A DNA stretch of 64,000 bases from Acidobacteriota bacterium (GCA_018268715.1 JAFDVZ010000002.1:615632-679631); one strand, 5' to 3'. Positions 1 through 9,790 are shown, counted from the first letter of the stretch. The notes: generated by a model from the letters alone, not told the origin. A program made the numbers and translations.

Positions 1-576
1 GAGGACAAGCAGATCGAGGTCATTGCCGAAGCGGGCGACGGCGAAGCCGCCTTGTCGCTCATCGGCAGCGTGGCGCCCCACGTTGCCGTGCTCGACTTCG
101 ACATGCCGAAGCGCGACGGTCTGTCGGTGGCGCGCGAGGCGCTGGCGCGCGGCGCGTCAAGCCGCTTCATTCTGCTGACGCTGCACGCGGACGCCGACCT
201 GTTTCGTACTGCCTTGGAAGCAGGCTTTCTGGGCTACCTGCTCAAGGACAGCGCCCTGATGGAGATCGCCGCCGCTGTCCACGCCGTTGCCGGGGGCCGG
301 CCGTTTCTCAGCTCCGAAATGTCTGTCCTTGCGATGCGAGCCGCGGCCGGCGCGTCGGCGCCGCCGCGCGAATCGCCCCTGGGACGCCTCACCCCGACCG
401 AGCGGCGCATTCTCTCCCTGATCGGCGAGGGACAGTCCAGCAAGGAAATCGGAGAGTCCCTTTCCATCCATTACCGTACGGTGGAGAATCACCGCACCAA
501 CATCTGCCGGAAACTCGGACTCGAGGGAGCGAACGCATTAGTGCGATTCTCTCTCCAGAATCGCGAACCTCGATAA
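1..576 (+). CDS. LuxR/NarL-family response regulator (5' end outside window)
   Basis: The reading frame is open from base 1, so the start codon and first receiver strand lie upstream. The visible receiver part contains VLDFDMP, whose first Asp (codon at 94-96) is the expected phosphoacceptor, and LLKDS with the conserved Lys. The C-terminal ~60 residues form a LuxR/GerE helix-turn-helix (LTPTERRILSLIGEG, then SKEIGESL and HRTNICRKLGL). The family binds DNA as a dimer after phosphorylation by a sensor kinase. The partner kinase is not in the window, so the stimulus is unknown. The downstream peptidase gene is ~230 bp away and probably separately transcribed. Confidence 0.93.
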   Translation, partial: EDKQIEVIAEAGDGEAALSLIGSVAPHVAVLDFDMPKRDGLSVAREALARGASSRFILLTLHADADLFRTALEAGFLGYLLKDSALMEIAAAVHAVAGGRPFLSSEMSVLAMRAAAGASAPPRESPLGRLTPTERRILSLIGEGQSSKEIGESLSIHYRTVENHRTNICRKLGLEGANALVRFSLQNREPR

Positions 577-806
577 CCTCTGTGTGGAACCACATGGTCG
601 CCCGTGTGGAAATGCAGGGGTATTTGGTGTAGCCAACTCTATGTTCTTTTCAGGGCGGGTTCTGTACTCTTGCTGAGTAGCCGGTTTTACGCCGCATTCC
701 GCGGCGGAGTCAATCCACAAAAGGAGAGTAACGAAGAGCGCCAACGCGCGCCAGCGGGTGGACTACAGCCCCGTTGATTGCGTCCGGCGCGTGCGATATC
801 CAAGCC

Positions 807-1370
807 ATGAAACTAACCCGAGTACTTCAAAAAGTCGTTCACATGTCCACGAAGGACCACGCGAAGGTGGGGCAATTCATCTCAGGCCCCATGGATCCAA
901 ACCAGGAACCGGAAGTCGGAAGGGCGCTTCCGTATGTCCGCCACGACGTCGCCTTCATACCTCAAGTGCATATCAACAAGTGCGGCGACGCCTGCGCCTC
1001 CATGTTGTTGCAGTACAGGGGAAGGCCCATTCCCGCCCACATCGTGAATGCGATCAACCCCAGGGGCGTGCTTTCCGGCCTGACTACCGACGATCTCAAA
1101 AGGACCTATCCGCCTGCTCACCGATGGCTTTCCCTGCCAAAACCCGAGGGTGGGTTGTGGGATAACGCGACGCTGGCCTATTGCCTGAAAACCTACGGCC
1201 CGATCATCTGCAATTTCCCCCGCCACTTTGTTCTGCTGACGGGCATCCACGAAGATCACCTGTATATTCACGATCCGTGGAGAGGAGCGAATCTTCATCT
1301 CACAACCGCTGAGTTCAACAAGAAGCTGAAAGACGCGGACAAGGACGGCATGATGGTGTTGAACGCGTAG
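807..1370 (+). CDS. Papain-fold (C39/C70-like) cysteine peptidase
   Basis: The 187-residue product has a cysteine-peptidase triad arrangement: Cys59 in NKCGDACASML, His140 in HFVLLTGI and Asp156 in HDPWRG, the order and spacing of bacterial C39_2/C70 papain-fold domains. It has no clear signal peptide and no transporter beside it, so it is not an obvious bacteriocin-processing module. The start is uncertain: ATG 807, ATG 843 and TTG 774 are in frame, and none has a good Shine-Dalgarno. An AAAAGGAG at 719-726 lies too far upstream of any of them. Possible roles are a self-contained peptidase or a toxin/effector domain. The substrate cannot be told from the sequence. Confidence 0.62.
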   Translation: MKLTRVLQKVVHMSTKDHAKVGQFISGPMDPNQEPEVGRALPYVRHDVAFIPQVHINKCGDACASMLLQYRGRPIPAHIVNAINPRGVLSGLTTDDLKRTYPPAHRWLSLPKPEGGLWDNATLAYCLKTYGPIICNFPRHFVLLTGIHEDHLYIHDPWRGANLHLTTAEFNKKLKDADKDGMMVLNA

Positions 1371-1464
1371 TGCGGCGCATCGGGCCCTCCATTCCCTGGC
1401 CCGTCAAACATCCTGCGGAACATTCGGGCTGCGCTTCCGTCTAATCCAGCCAAGGACCCGAGAC

Positions 1465-3924
1465 GTGGACGCAGTTAAAGATCTCAAACACTCGCTAAGA
1501 ATGTTCCGCCAGAACGGCAGCCTGACCCTCATGGCTCTGGCGGCGCTCGCCATCGGCATCGGCTCGAACACGGCCATCTTCTCCGTAGTGAACGCCGTTC
1601 TCCTCAAGCCGCCGCCATTCCCAGAAGCTGACCGCATCGTCGTCTTCATGAACACCTCGCCGCAAGGGCAGGGCTCGGCCGGTTCTCCCGCCAAGTTCTT
1701 CCACTGGCGCAGTGAGTCGAGCGTCGTTCAGGACGTCTCGGCCTTTCGCACCGGAGTGGTCAACCTCACCGGCGGCGACGTCCCCGAACAACTGCGCTCC
1801 GCCCAGGTCACCAAGGACTACTTCGCCCTCTTCGGCGCCCCCGTCGTCAAAGGCCGCTCCTTCAGCCAGGAAGAGGATCTACCCAACGGCCCGCGCGTCG
1901 CGCTCATCAGCGAAGGCCTGTGGCGGCGCCGCTTCGCCTCGGATCCCAACATCCTCGGCCGCACTATTCTGTTGGGCGGCGCGCCGAACTCCATCATCGG
2001 CGTCGTTGGGGCCACGTTCGACTTCCGCGACTTCGGCCCCGCTCCCGACGTCTGGGTCCCCTTCCAGTTCAACCCCAACACCACCGACCAGGGCCACTAC
2101 TTCCAATGCGCCGGCCGCCTGAAGTCCGGCGTCGCCATCGAAGCCGCGCGCGCCCGCATCGTCGCCTCCGCCGCCGAGTATACCCGGCGCTTCCCACGTT
2201 CTCTCGGCGACGGCGGCGGCTTCAGCATCGAAACTCTCCGCGACGCCATGGTGCAGAACGTGCGTAGCTCGCTCACCGTGCTGGCCGTCGCGGTGGGATT
2301 CGTCCTGTTGATCGCCTGCGCCAACGTAGCGAACCTCCTGTTGGCCCGGGCCATCGGCCGTCAGCGCGAATTCGCCATCCGCGCCGCCATCGGCGCCGGA
2401 CGCGGCCGCCTCATCCGCCAGTTACTGACTGAAAGCGTGTTGCTCTCCGCCGTCGGTGCGGTGCTCGGTTCCGCCCTCGGCGTATTCGGCATCCGGGCGC
2501 TGCTCAATGTAAACACCGCCAATCTCCCGCGGGTCGGTCGCGACGGCGCGCTCGTCACCACCGATTGGCGCGTCTTCGCCTTCACCGCTGCCGCGGCCAT
2601 CGTCACCGCCATTCTGTTCGGGCTCATACCCGCCATCCAGGCCTCGCGAGTCGACCTGAGCGGAACGTTGAAGGAAAGCGGCGGCCGCGGAGGCTCGAGC
2701 TTCCGCCACAACAAGGCGCGGACCCTGCTGGTCGTCAGCGAAATCGCGCTCGCGTTGATCCTGGTCATCGGCGCCGCGCTGCTCATCCGCACCTCCCTCG
2801 CCCTCGCCGCCGTGAAACCCGGCTTCGACGCGAACCACGTCCTCACCATGCGCATGTCGCTTGCCGGCGACCGTTTCCAGAAATCCGCCGTCATCGACCA
2901 ACTGGTCCGCGACGGCGTCCAGCGCATCCGCGCCCTCCCCGGCGTCGTCACCGCCAGCGCCACTTGCTGTGTCCCGCTCGAAGGCGGTTACGGACTGCCT
3001 TTCATCATCGTCGGCCGTCCCTTGCAGGACGGTCCGTTCCACGGCGGAGGCGGTTGGCAGACGATCTCGCCCGGCTTCTTCGACGTCTTCAAGATCCCGG
3101 TGGTGCGTGGCCGCGCGTTCACTGAAACCGACAACGCCGCCGGCGCGCCCGTCGTCATGATCAACCAGGCCATGGCTGCCCGTTACTGGCCCAAGGGCGA
3201 CCCGCTGAACGAGCGTATCTGGATCGGCAAGGGCGTCATGTCGGAACTCGCCGCGGAGCAACCCCGCCAGATCGTCGGCATCGTCGGCGACGTCCGCGAC
3301 GGAGCTCTGAACCGCGATCCGCAGCCCACCATGTACGTTCCCAACGCGCAGGTGCCCGACGCGCTGAACGCTCTGAACGTGCGCCTTACGCCGCTCGCCT
3401 GGGTGGTGCGCACGCAAGGCGATCCAACGCCGCTCTCGTCCGCGGTTCAGGAGCAACTCCGACAGGTGAGCGGGTTGCCGGTTTCCGACATCCGCACCAT
3501 GGACGAAGTCATCTCGCGCTCCACCTCGCGCCAGCGCTTCAACATGCTCTTGATGTCGGTGTTCGGCATCTCCGCGCTGAGCCTCGCGGTGATCGGCGTA
3601 TACGGATTGATGGCCTACTCGGTCCAGCAGCGCACGCAGGAAATCGGCATCCGCATGGCGTTGGGCGCCGAAGCGAGCCACGTCCGCGGCATGGTGGTGC
3701 GCCAGGGCATGACCTTCTCGTTGATTGGCATCGTAGTAGGCACGGGAGCGGCCCTGGGTCTCGCGCGCCTGATCCAGACGTTCCTCTTCGGTGTGAAGCC
3801 GTGGGACGTCACGGTGTTCGTAGGAGTCCCGCTGCTGCTGGCGTCGGTGGCGTTCCTGGCGGTGCTGATCCCGGCCCTGCGCGCCACCCGCGTGGACCCG
3901 CTCCACGCCCTGCGCTACGAATAG
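1465..3924 (+). CDS. ADOP-family ABC transporter permease (MacB/FtsX type)
   Basis: This 819-residue protein is a duplicated FtsX/MacB permease. One half has a transmembrane segment near residues 20-42, a MacB periplasmic core domain and an FtsX block around 275-400; the second half repeats this and ends with a second FtsX block (~690-815). The short N-terminal DLKHSLRMFRQN segment is typical of acidobacterial duplicated orphan permeases. No ATP-binding subunit is adjacent, which is usual for this group. It starts at GTG 1465, supported by AAGGA 8 nt upstream. Substrates of ADOP proteins are mostly unknown; a MacB-like export or mechanotransmission role is inferred only from fold. Confidence 0.93.
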   Translation: MDAVKDLKHSLRMFRQNGSLTLMALAALAIGIGSNTAIFSVVNAVLLKPPPFPEADRIVVFMNTSPQGQGSAGSPAKFFHWRSESSVVQDVSAFRTGVVNLTGGDVPEQLRSAQVTKDYFALFGAPVVKGRSFSQEEDLPNGPRVALISEGLWRRRFASDPNILGRTILLGGAPNSIIGVVGATFDFRDFGPAPDVWVPFQFNPNTTDQGHYFQCAGRLKSGVAIEAARARIVASAAEYTRRFPRSLGDGGGFSIETLRDAMVQNVRSSLTVLAVAVGFVLLIACANVANLLLARAIGRQREFAIRAAIGAGRGRLIRQLLTESVLLSAVGAVLGSALGVFGIRALLNVNTANLPRVGRDGALVTTDWRVFAFTAAAAIVTAILFGLIPAIQASRVDLSGTLKESGGRGGSSFRHNKARTLLVVSEIALALILVIGAALLIRTSLALAAVKPGFDANHVLTMRMSLAGDRFQKSAVIDQLVRDGVQRIRALPGVVTASATCCVPLEGGYGLPFIIVGRPLQDGPFHGGGGWQTISPGFFDVFKIPVVRGRAFTETDNAAGAPVVMINQAMAARYWPKGDPLNERIWIGKGVMSELAAEQPRQIVGIVGDVRDGALNRDPQPTMYVPNAQVPDALNALNVRLTPLAWVVRTQGDPTPLSSAVQEQLRQVSGLPVSDIRTMDEVISRSTSRQRFNMLLMSVFGISALSLAVIGVYGLMAYSVQQRTQEIGIRMALGAEASHVRGMVVRQGMTFSLIGIVVGTGAALGLARLIQTFLFGVKPWDVTVFVGVPLLLASVAFLAVLIPALRATRVDPLHALRYE

Positions 3925-3965
3925 TCCGCCTGGCGCGGCCATTCCGAATCTGTTAGTCGCCGGCT

Positions 3966-6900
3966 CTACGGCGCGAAGTAGCCATTCACGTCGATCACCA
4001 GATCCGTTGGTTTCCCGGTCACCACCGTGATGGCGCCGTTCGTTCCAGCTTGGATGAAGGCGGCGTTTGCGATCATCCTGCCGCCCGGCGAGTTCAGCGT
4101 GGACGCTCCCGGATAGTAGCCGCCGGCCGGCCACATTGACAGGAAATCCACGGGACCCGGCGGGATCACGGTCATGTTCAACGAAAACGCCTGTGCCGTC
4201 GCCGGGACCCCGCAGTAAGACGCTACCGGGAAGTCCCGTTGCGAGTACGCCTCCAACCGCGGCGGCCCAAATGCGCCGGTCTTGCCTTGATCGGACCGTG
4301 TGTCCACCAACCTGCACGGCCTCACCGTGTAGAAGTGCAGGCCTCCCGCGCCGGGCGGGGCGAAGTATCCGTTGATGTCGATAATCAGGTCCGTCGGATC
4401 CCCAGCCACCACCGTCACCCCGCCGTTTGTCCCGGAGGGGATGATGGCTGAATTGGCGATGATGTCCCCATTGGTGGAGTTCAGCGTTGAAGCCCCCGGA
4501 TACGACTCGCCTTGTGGCCACATCGACAGGAAACTAAGCGGCCCGTGGGGCAGTGCGGTGATGTTCAGCGCGTAGGCCCGCGCGGCCGCCGGAATCTGGC
4601 AGGCGCTGGAGCGAATCGGAAAGTCGCGGCTCGAGTATCCCGCCAGGAAGGGGGGGCCGAACGCGCCAGTCTTGCCCTGGTCGGAGCGTGTATCGGCGGC
4701 CCGGCACGGTGTCATGGGATAGAACGTCAGTTCGCCCAGTTGCGGGGGCGCGAAATACCCGTTGACATCGATGATGAGGTCGGTGGTTTGGCCGCCCACC
4801 ACGCTGATGCCGCCGTTCAGACCGGCCGGGACAATGGCGGCGTTGGCCAGATAGCCCCCACCTGGCGCGTTCAAAGTCGAAACGCCCGGATAGGGTTGCC
4901 CGGCGGCGAACGAAGACAGCCAATCCAGCCCGGCGGCCGGGTGCACCGTAATGTTGAGCGAGAAGGCTTGCGCGGCAGGCGACGCCGAGCACGGATTCCC
5001 GACAATCGGAAACTGGCGGGTGAAATAGGGCGGCAACGCCGGCGGCCCGTAGACGCCAGTCTTTCCCTGATCGGTGCGCGTGTCCGCTACGCGGCAAGGG
5101 CTCAGCGGGTAGAACCCCAGTGCGCTGGAGATGGTGAAATCGCCTACCGTTTGAAGCCCGCTCGTCGCGCCGGCCCGGTCCCATACCTGCGACTTGACCA
5201 TCTCCGCGCCGCCAAACCCGCTGGCGAACGAGACATACAGCGTGATGCTCAGACCCGGGCCGGTCAACGCGTCGTTAACCCTGGAAACATCCACCGTGCA
5301 CTGGGAGTTCCCAACCGTCGTGGAGGTGCCCAGCACCGCCGCGGTTCCGAACGCGGTCCCTGCGTCGTTGCTCACTTGAATTGTGCGGCCGATGGGGCTG
5401 TATTCGATGTAACAAGCGTTTGCGGTGGCCCCCGAAGGACTGATGATGATGTCCAACTTGGCGATGTCGGTAGCGCCGTCGTTGTCCGCCACGCCGGCGC
5501 TCAACACCCGCCAGGACCCTTGCATTCCCGCGTCGATGATGTTTCCTACCGTGGGCGTTTGGTTGCCACCCGGTTGCGTCACCGTAAGCGTCTGTCCAGC
5601 GATCAGGATGGTCCCGGTCCGCGTATTCCCCGTAGCGTTCGCGGTTGCCGAGAAGACGACGGGTCCAGGACCCGTACGAGATGTGTAGTCCTGCAACAGC
5701 GACAGCCAGTCCACCTGCGGCTGGGCCGTCCACGGGCAAGGCGTCTGCGTGTTCACTGCGACAGAGTCCATACCCGCATTCGCGGACAGAAATTGATAGG
5801 TCGAAGCGGTCAACTGGTAGGTGCAGGTCAGGTTTCCGGCCTGGGTGATGGTGAAAGTCATCCCGGAGACTGTGAAAGTCCCCGTTCGAGGCGCCCCAAA
5901 GTTAGCAGCCACTCCATATGACAAGGTATAGGTATCGTTCGGCGAGCCTTGGTAAGCGGGGATAGTGATCCAACTCGCGTTGGAGGCCTGCGAGACGGGA
6001 CACCCTTGGGGCGATGTGACGGTTAGATATCCGCCCCCTCCGACCGCGGGAAATGAGGCCGAGTAGCTGTCCATCGAGTAGGTGCAATTAGCCGGCTGAG
6101 TAACGGTCACCACCCTTCCGCCCACGGAAACTTTCGCGGAGCGGGCCGCGCCAGTGTTGGCTGCGGCATTTAGCGTCACTGTGCCAGCGCCCGAGCCAGC
6201 CTGCCCGGGTTGTATTGTGACCCAACTGGCGCCGTTCACGGCGATCCAGTTGCAGCCGGCCCCAGTGGCGACGTCCACGCTCGCTGTCGACGCCGCTGCC
6301 GTCAGGTCGATCTGGCTCTTCGATAGCGAGATCGTGCAGGTGCTGCTCGTGTTGATCCGGACCACCGCGACGCCCTGGCCGCTCGATTGAACTGGGGCGG
6401 ACGCCGTCTGGACCATACTGTACCCGTATCCGGTGGCGAAGATATTGCCGCTCGCATCGGCAGCCACCGCGCGCGCATCATCCATTCCAAGGAACGTCGC
6501 GAATAGCAGACTATGAGCCTGTCCGTCAAATTTGGCCGCGAACCCCGCCGAATACACCGCGTCCACCGGGCTCACTAACGGAAACGTCGACGTGGACCCG
6601 GTACTGCCCACGATGATCGGATTGCCCGACCCGTCGAGCGCCACGCCTCTGCCAATGTCGGATCCTTGCCCGAAAAGCGTCGAATACGCGATGGTCCCAG
6701 CCGCGTTGATCTTGGTTAGAAATGCGTTCTTGAACGAGCCGTTGAATGAGCTCTGATAAGCGCCGGAGGTGACCGGAAAGCCTGCCAGCGACGCTGAATA
6801 GGACGTGTAGCCGGTCACCCAGACCCCGTTGTCGGAGTCAAGCACAACACCATAGACAGCCTGATCACCGCCGGAGGCGAGCAGTTTCGAATAAACCACG

Positions 6901-8270
6901 GCGGACCCAGCCGGATTCAACTTCAGAAGGTATCCGGTGGATCCGCCAATATAGGCGTAGCCCGCGCTGTCCGCGGTGACGGCGAAGGCGGATCCGGCGT
7001 CGAGATAGGTCGAATACGCCAGCGTCGTGGCGTCGGGAGATAACTTGAATGCAAAGGCGGGGCCGCCAGTGCGCCGGTAAGCACCCGGGGTGGTGGGAAA
7101 GTCCGTCGACGTGGTTTCTCCGGCCACATATGCGGCCCCGCTTGCGTCGATGGCGATCGCGTAACCGGCTTCGAGCGCACTCCCGCCAACTACCGCCGAC
7201 GTGATCAGCGCCGACCCGGTGGCGTTCAGTTTGGCGACAAAGACCTTGGTGGCGCCTGCCGCTGCGGAATGATATGCGCCTGCGGTGACCGGGAAGTCAT
7301 CGTACCGTTCGCTTCCCGTGATATAGGCGTTGCCCGATCCGTCGACTGCAATCCCGTTCACGGCGCCGTAGCCATAGCTTCCCCCGATGTAAGTGCTGTA
7401 AACGAGCGCGCCGGTGGGGCTGAATTTCATCACCACGCCGGTCAAATTCGCCGCTGAATTCTTATAAGGCGGTCCGGCTGTCGGAAAGCCCATCTTGGCC
7501 ACTCCGCCGATGTAACAGTTCCCGGACGGATCGACCGCGATCGCGTTCCCGGCGTCGAGACCGAAACTGCCGAAGGCGTAGGAATAGACAATGACGGGGT
7601 CGATGACTGTAGGTAACGCCGGATCGGCTCCGTCGAGCGCGAATCCCACCGAGTTCCGTGCGCACAGAACATACCGGGCGCGGATTGGGATCTTCTTGCC
7701 GTCCTGAAGTTGATATACCAAAGGGGCGTTCTGCTTCACCTGTGCGGCGCCGGCGTTGATGATAAGCTCTCCATCGTGGCCGATCGCGACGCGGTTGCCC
7801 TCGTCGAATTGTAACTTGAATCGGCTTACATTGGCGCCGGGAGCGAGCACGACGTCGTATTCGAGCTTCCTGCCCGTTCCATAGAACGCCAGGTCTATGC
7901 CCGGCTGCACTCCGGCGTAGCGCACCTGCCCGTAAGTCGGCGCCCCAGTGCGCCACCTGCTCGGGTCGGCGCCGATGAAGTAGTTCGCGCTCGCAGCCAG
8001 CCGGTTTTCACCCTGAATGCTAACCATCCCCGGGGCGGAGAGCCAACTCATACGGATGGATTGGCCGTTGGCCAGCACGAGTGACGCTGAGTTATCACCA
8101 AGCTGGATCGTGGCCCCCTCGGGGCGCGCGACGAATCTGGCGTCGTAATGGAACTGACCTTGATTCGGCTCGAAAGATAAGGGCAGATCGGCCCGATGAA
8201 GGCCAGGGCCGGCTCCGGCTGCCGTCCACACGAGTGACAGTGTAATGAACGCCGGCAATCGGACATGCAT
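3966..8270 (-). CDS. Large secreted SBBP beta-propeller/BACON repeat protein
   Basis: The protein has 1434 residues. A signal peptide (MHVRLPAFITLSLVWTAAGA) is followed by a conserved N-terminal domain (FEPNQGQF...YFIGADPSRW) found ahead of SBBP repeats. Then come about ten SBBP propeller repeats (D-x-S-G-N-x-Y-I-x-G motifs), three BACON-like beta-sandwich domains (~645-915) each ending in a TVTQ-type strand, and three C-terminal modules of ~125 residues with CRxxDTRxDQGKTG at their start and LIIDVNGYFAP at their end. The first in-frame start is at 8294, but ATG 8270 begins the signal peptide and sits 6 nt from a TATTAT hexamer. It is probably a secreted or surface carbohydrate-binding or adhesive protein; no enzyme domain is visible. 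Confidence 0.9.
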   Translation of the reverse strand: MHVRLPAFITLSLVWTAAGAGPGLHRADLPLSFEPNQGQFHYDARFVARPEGATIQLGDNSASLVLANGQSIRMSWLSAPGMVSIQGENRLAASANYFIGADPSRWRTGAPTYGQVRYAGVQPGIDLAFYGTGRKLEYDVVLAPGANVSRFKLQFDEGNRVAIGHDGELIINAGAAQVKQNAPLVYQLQDGKKIPIRARYVLCARNSVGFALDGADPALPTVIDPVIVYSYAFGSFGLDAGNAIAVDPSGNCYIGGVAKMGFPTAGPPYKNSAANLTGVVMKFSPTGALVYSTYIGGSYGYGAVNGIAVDGSGNAYITGSERYDDFPVTAGAYHSAAAGATKVFVAKLNATGSALITSAVVGGSALEAGYAIAIDASGAAYVAGETTSTDFPTTPGAYRRTGGPAFAFKLSPDATTLAYSTYLDAGSAFAVTADSAGYAYIGGSTGYLLKLNPAGSAVVYSKLLASGGDQAVYGVVLDSDNGVWVTGYTSYSASLAGFPVTSGAYQSSFNGSFKNAFLTKINAAGTIAYSTLFGQGSDIGRGVALDGSGNPIIVGSTGSTSTFPLVSPVDAVYSAGFAAKFDGQAHSLLFATFLGMDDARAVAADASGNIFATGYGYSMVQTASAPVQSSGQGVAVVRINTSSTCTISLSKSQIDLTAAASTASVDVATGAGCNWIAVNGASWVTIQPGQAGSGAGTVTLNAAANTGAARSAKVSVGGRVVTVTQPANCTYSMDSYSASFPAVGGGGYLTVTSPQGCPVSQASNASWITIPAYQGSPNDTYTLSYGVAANFGAPRTGTFTVSGMTFTITQAGNLTCTYQLTASTYQFLSANAGMDSVAVNTQTPCPWTAQPQVDWLSLLQDYTSRTGPGPVVFSATANATGNTRTGTILIAGQTLTVTQPGGNQTPTVGNIIDAGMQGSWRVLSAGVADNDGATDIAKLDIIISPSGATANACYIEYSPIGRTIQVSNDAGTAFGTAAVLGTSTTVGNSQCTVDVSRVNDALTGPGLSITLYVSFASGFGGAEMVKSQVWDRAGATSGLQTVGDFTISSALGFYPLSPCRVADTRTDQGKTGVYGPPALPPYFTRQFPIVGNPCSASPAAQAFSLNITVHPAAGLDWLSSFAAGQPYPGVSTLNAPGGGYLANAAIVPAGLNGGISVVGGQTTDLIIDVNGYFAPPQLGELTFYPMTPCRAADTRSDQGKTGAFGPPFLAGYSSRDFPIRSSACQIPAAARAYALNITALPHGPLSFLSMWPQGESYPGASTLNSTNGDIIANSAIIPSGTNGGVTVVAGDPTDLIIDINGYFAPPGAGGLHFYTVRPCRLVDTRSDQGKTGAFGPPRLEAYSQRDFPVASYCGVPATAQAFSLNMTVIPPGPVDFLSMWPAGGYYPGASTLNSPGGRMIANAAFIQAGTNGAITVVTGKPTDLVIDVNGYFAP
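3969..5127 (-). repeat. Three tandem ~125-aa modules at the C-terminus of the SBBP protein
   Basis: Three consecutive in-frame copies lie at about 3969-4346, 4347-4742 and 4743-5127. Each encodes a CRxxDTRxDQGKTG entry motif, an FxLNxT(V/A)xP centre, a YPGxSTLN motif and a VIDVNGYFAP exit. The copies have diverged at DNA level, so the duplication is old and maintained by protein selection. The module is known as a C-terminal decoration of secreted bacterial proteins; its function is not established from sequence. Confidence 0.85.
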
Positions 8271-8276
8271 ATCCGG

Positions 8277-8282
8277 ATAATA
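8277..8282 (-). promoter_or_regulatory. Candidate -10 element for a leaderless start at 8270
   Basis: On the minus strand TATTAT is followed by six bases and then the ATG that opens the signal peptide. There is no Shine-Dalgarno. That spacing would place transcription initiation at or within a base or two of the start codon. No convincing -35 was found. Confidence 0.38.
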
Positions 8283-9097
8283 GCACCGGCGCACTTATCG
8301 ACCGAGTCACCCAATAGCTCACAAAAGTACTACAGCAAGACGAGTCTGCGTTCCGGGTCGCCTGCGGGTGGGCCATTGGCCCGCAGTCCCCCCGGACACC
8401 AGCCGCGCCCCCCGGCGCCCTGAATATGCTTTGACGCCGCCGGCGTCGATCAGGACGCCTCGGTTGTCCATCGGGTTCGTTGCGGCAACTCCTGCTCGGT
8501 GGGAAAGTCCATGATGCGGTGGCGCATCCTCGTGCGCGTGAGATCGATGCCGAACGGCGGAACTCCGTTCCGTGAGTTCTCCACATTATGGCAGCGGCGC
8601 GTGCCATCTGAACGGGGTCTCTCCACCTGACCGTTGAGCTGTTCGCGCCTCTGCCCTGCGAACCGCATTTCGCGGCAGTGCGCCAGAAATGACCGGATCT
8701 GCTCCAGGCTGGTGGCTTCCGAATCGTCCATGTTGCGAATCAACTCCCGCCTTCCCGTCTCCCCCCTTCGGGCTCAATTTGCGTGAGACAAGAGTGTGGC
8801 CGCTAAAGAACCGTCCGCAGCGGTAAATTAGCGGTGGAAGCGGCCCCGATCGCCTGGCTGCAAGTCGTTCACTTATTCGAAGTTCTTGTCGATGAGGACC
8901 GCGACAGGCTCAGTTCCGCCGGAAGGAAGTGTGTTTGCCGAGGCCGGCGAGTGGAGCAGTGGGCACGCCGGCCCCCATGAGTAAGTCCTCGCCGGATTTT
9001 GGGCTTACGATCTGTCTAGAAATAACATATCCATGTAGAAACGTCTTGGCGCATACTCGATGCAGGTGTTGAGTTTCACCTGCGAACTCGAGTCCAC
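8283..9097. other. Gene-poor region, mostly without recognisable content
   Basis: About 815 bp without a supported intact gene. Short open frames exist on both strands, but none has a convincing start signal or family resemblance except the transposase-like segment listed separately. The stretch 8740-9097 holds nothing I can identify and is locally less GC-rich than the flanking genes, for example near 9010-9040. Confidence 0.6.
8600..8731 (-). pseudogene. Relic of an integrase/transposase N-terminus
   Basis: The frame starting at ATG 8731 encodes a segment of ~44 residues containing SLEQIRSFLAHCREMRFAG and then QRREQL...VER. This resembles the N-terminal entry region (LEQIRxFLE..EEVRFEG..R.EVY.WVER) of DDE integrase-catalytic transposases. 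The expected continuation (helix-turn-helix and DDE core) is absent; the frame runs on as unrelated Arg-rich sequence. No inverted repeats or target duplications were recognised. The identification rests on one short motif. Confidence 0.38.
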
Positions 9098-9790
9098 CTA
9101 ATTGATGGCAAGGTACAGGTGCCACTTCCCTTTGAGCGCCTTGTAAGCAGTGCGCGTCCCAAGTTGAGTCCTGTCCTGCGGGTCCATCCGGTAGCCGTCG
9201 AGGCTCGCTTTCACGTTGCCGGGTGGGACGCTAGTGTATTCGTACCCCTTGTAAGAATCGCCGTTCAGAATAGAGCCATCATCGACCTTGAACGACACCG
9301 CACTGGCTCCTCGGAACACCTGGACAACTCCAAGCATCCGAAGCAGGCGTACGCAACGCTCCCAGGTGGCAATTCTGACTTGATCCTTGCCCGCTGCCGC
9401 GAGAACCTCGGCAGTGGAGACAGTCTCTCCTTCGTGACGAATCTGATCGAGTCCAATCATCTCGACAGTCTTGTCAGCCTGGACTAACGCGAGAAGCTCT
9501 TCAAACGCAGCTTCATGTTCCCGGAACCTCTGTTCAAGTTGTGAATCCGGTGTGTGTTGCCTCCCAACCACGCACGCGCTTAAGATGATCAAACCCACGG
9601 CTGTAGGAATTGACGTCCACCGCGTCGGCCGCCTCAGATCCGGCGTCCCATTCTGGTGCAACCTCCGCGCCGCACGCAGCCGCTTCTTCGTCACGAGCCC
9701 CATCGTGTACCGGAATCTCTCCGTGAAGTCCGTCCGCAACATCGTCGCCCCATTCGGATTCTCACATACTGGGTACGCCCGTGCCGCCAT
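9098..9790 (-). CDS. Membrane-anchored hypothetical protein
   Basis: This 230-residue protein is of unknown function. ATG 9790 is chosen over the in-frame TTG immediately upstream because GGAGGG lies 4-5 nt before it. Residues 1-55 are basic and look cytoplasmic. A hydrophobic stretch (~58-75, ending ILSAC) could be a signal anchor; the LSAC looks like a lipobox but sits too far from the N-terminus for a normal lipoprotein. The remainder is soluble, with a helical segment (EQRFREHEAAFEELLALVQ) followed by a mixed alpha/beta region. No family was recognised, and it is separated by ~110 bp from the next minus-strand ORF. Confidence 0.55.
   Translation of the reverse strand: MAARAYPVCENPNGATMLRTDFTERFRYTMGLVTKKRLRAARRLHQNGTPDLRRPTRWTSIPTAVGLIILSACVVGRQHTPDSQLEQRFREHEAAFEELLALVQADKTVEMIGLDQIRHEGETVSTAEVLAAAGKDQVRIATWERCVRLLRMLGVVQVFRGASAVSFKVDDGSILNGDSYKGYEYTSVPPGNVKASLDGYRMDPQDRTQLGTRTAYKALKGKWHLYLAIN

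Noticed and set aside
1380-1403. CGGGCC/GGCCCG hairpin after the papain-fold peptidase as a terminator
   Set aside because: Only a 6-bp stem with an 11-base loop and no U-tract.
2422-4521. Long open frame (~700 codons) on the minus strand opposite the ADOP permease
   Set aside because: It is antisense to a clear gene and encodes Arg/Gly/Asp/His-rich sequence without domains, as expected from high GC content; it also crosses into the SBBP gene.
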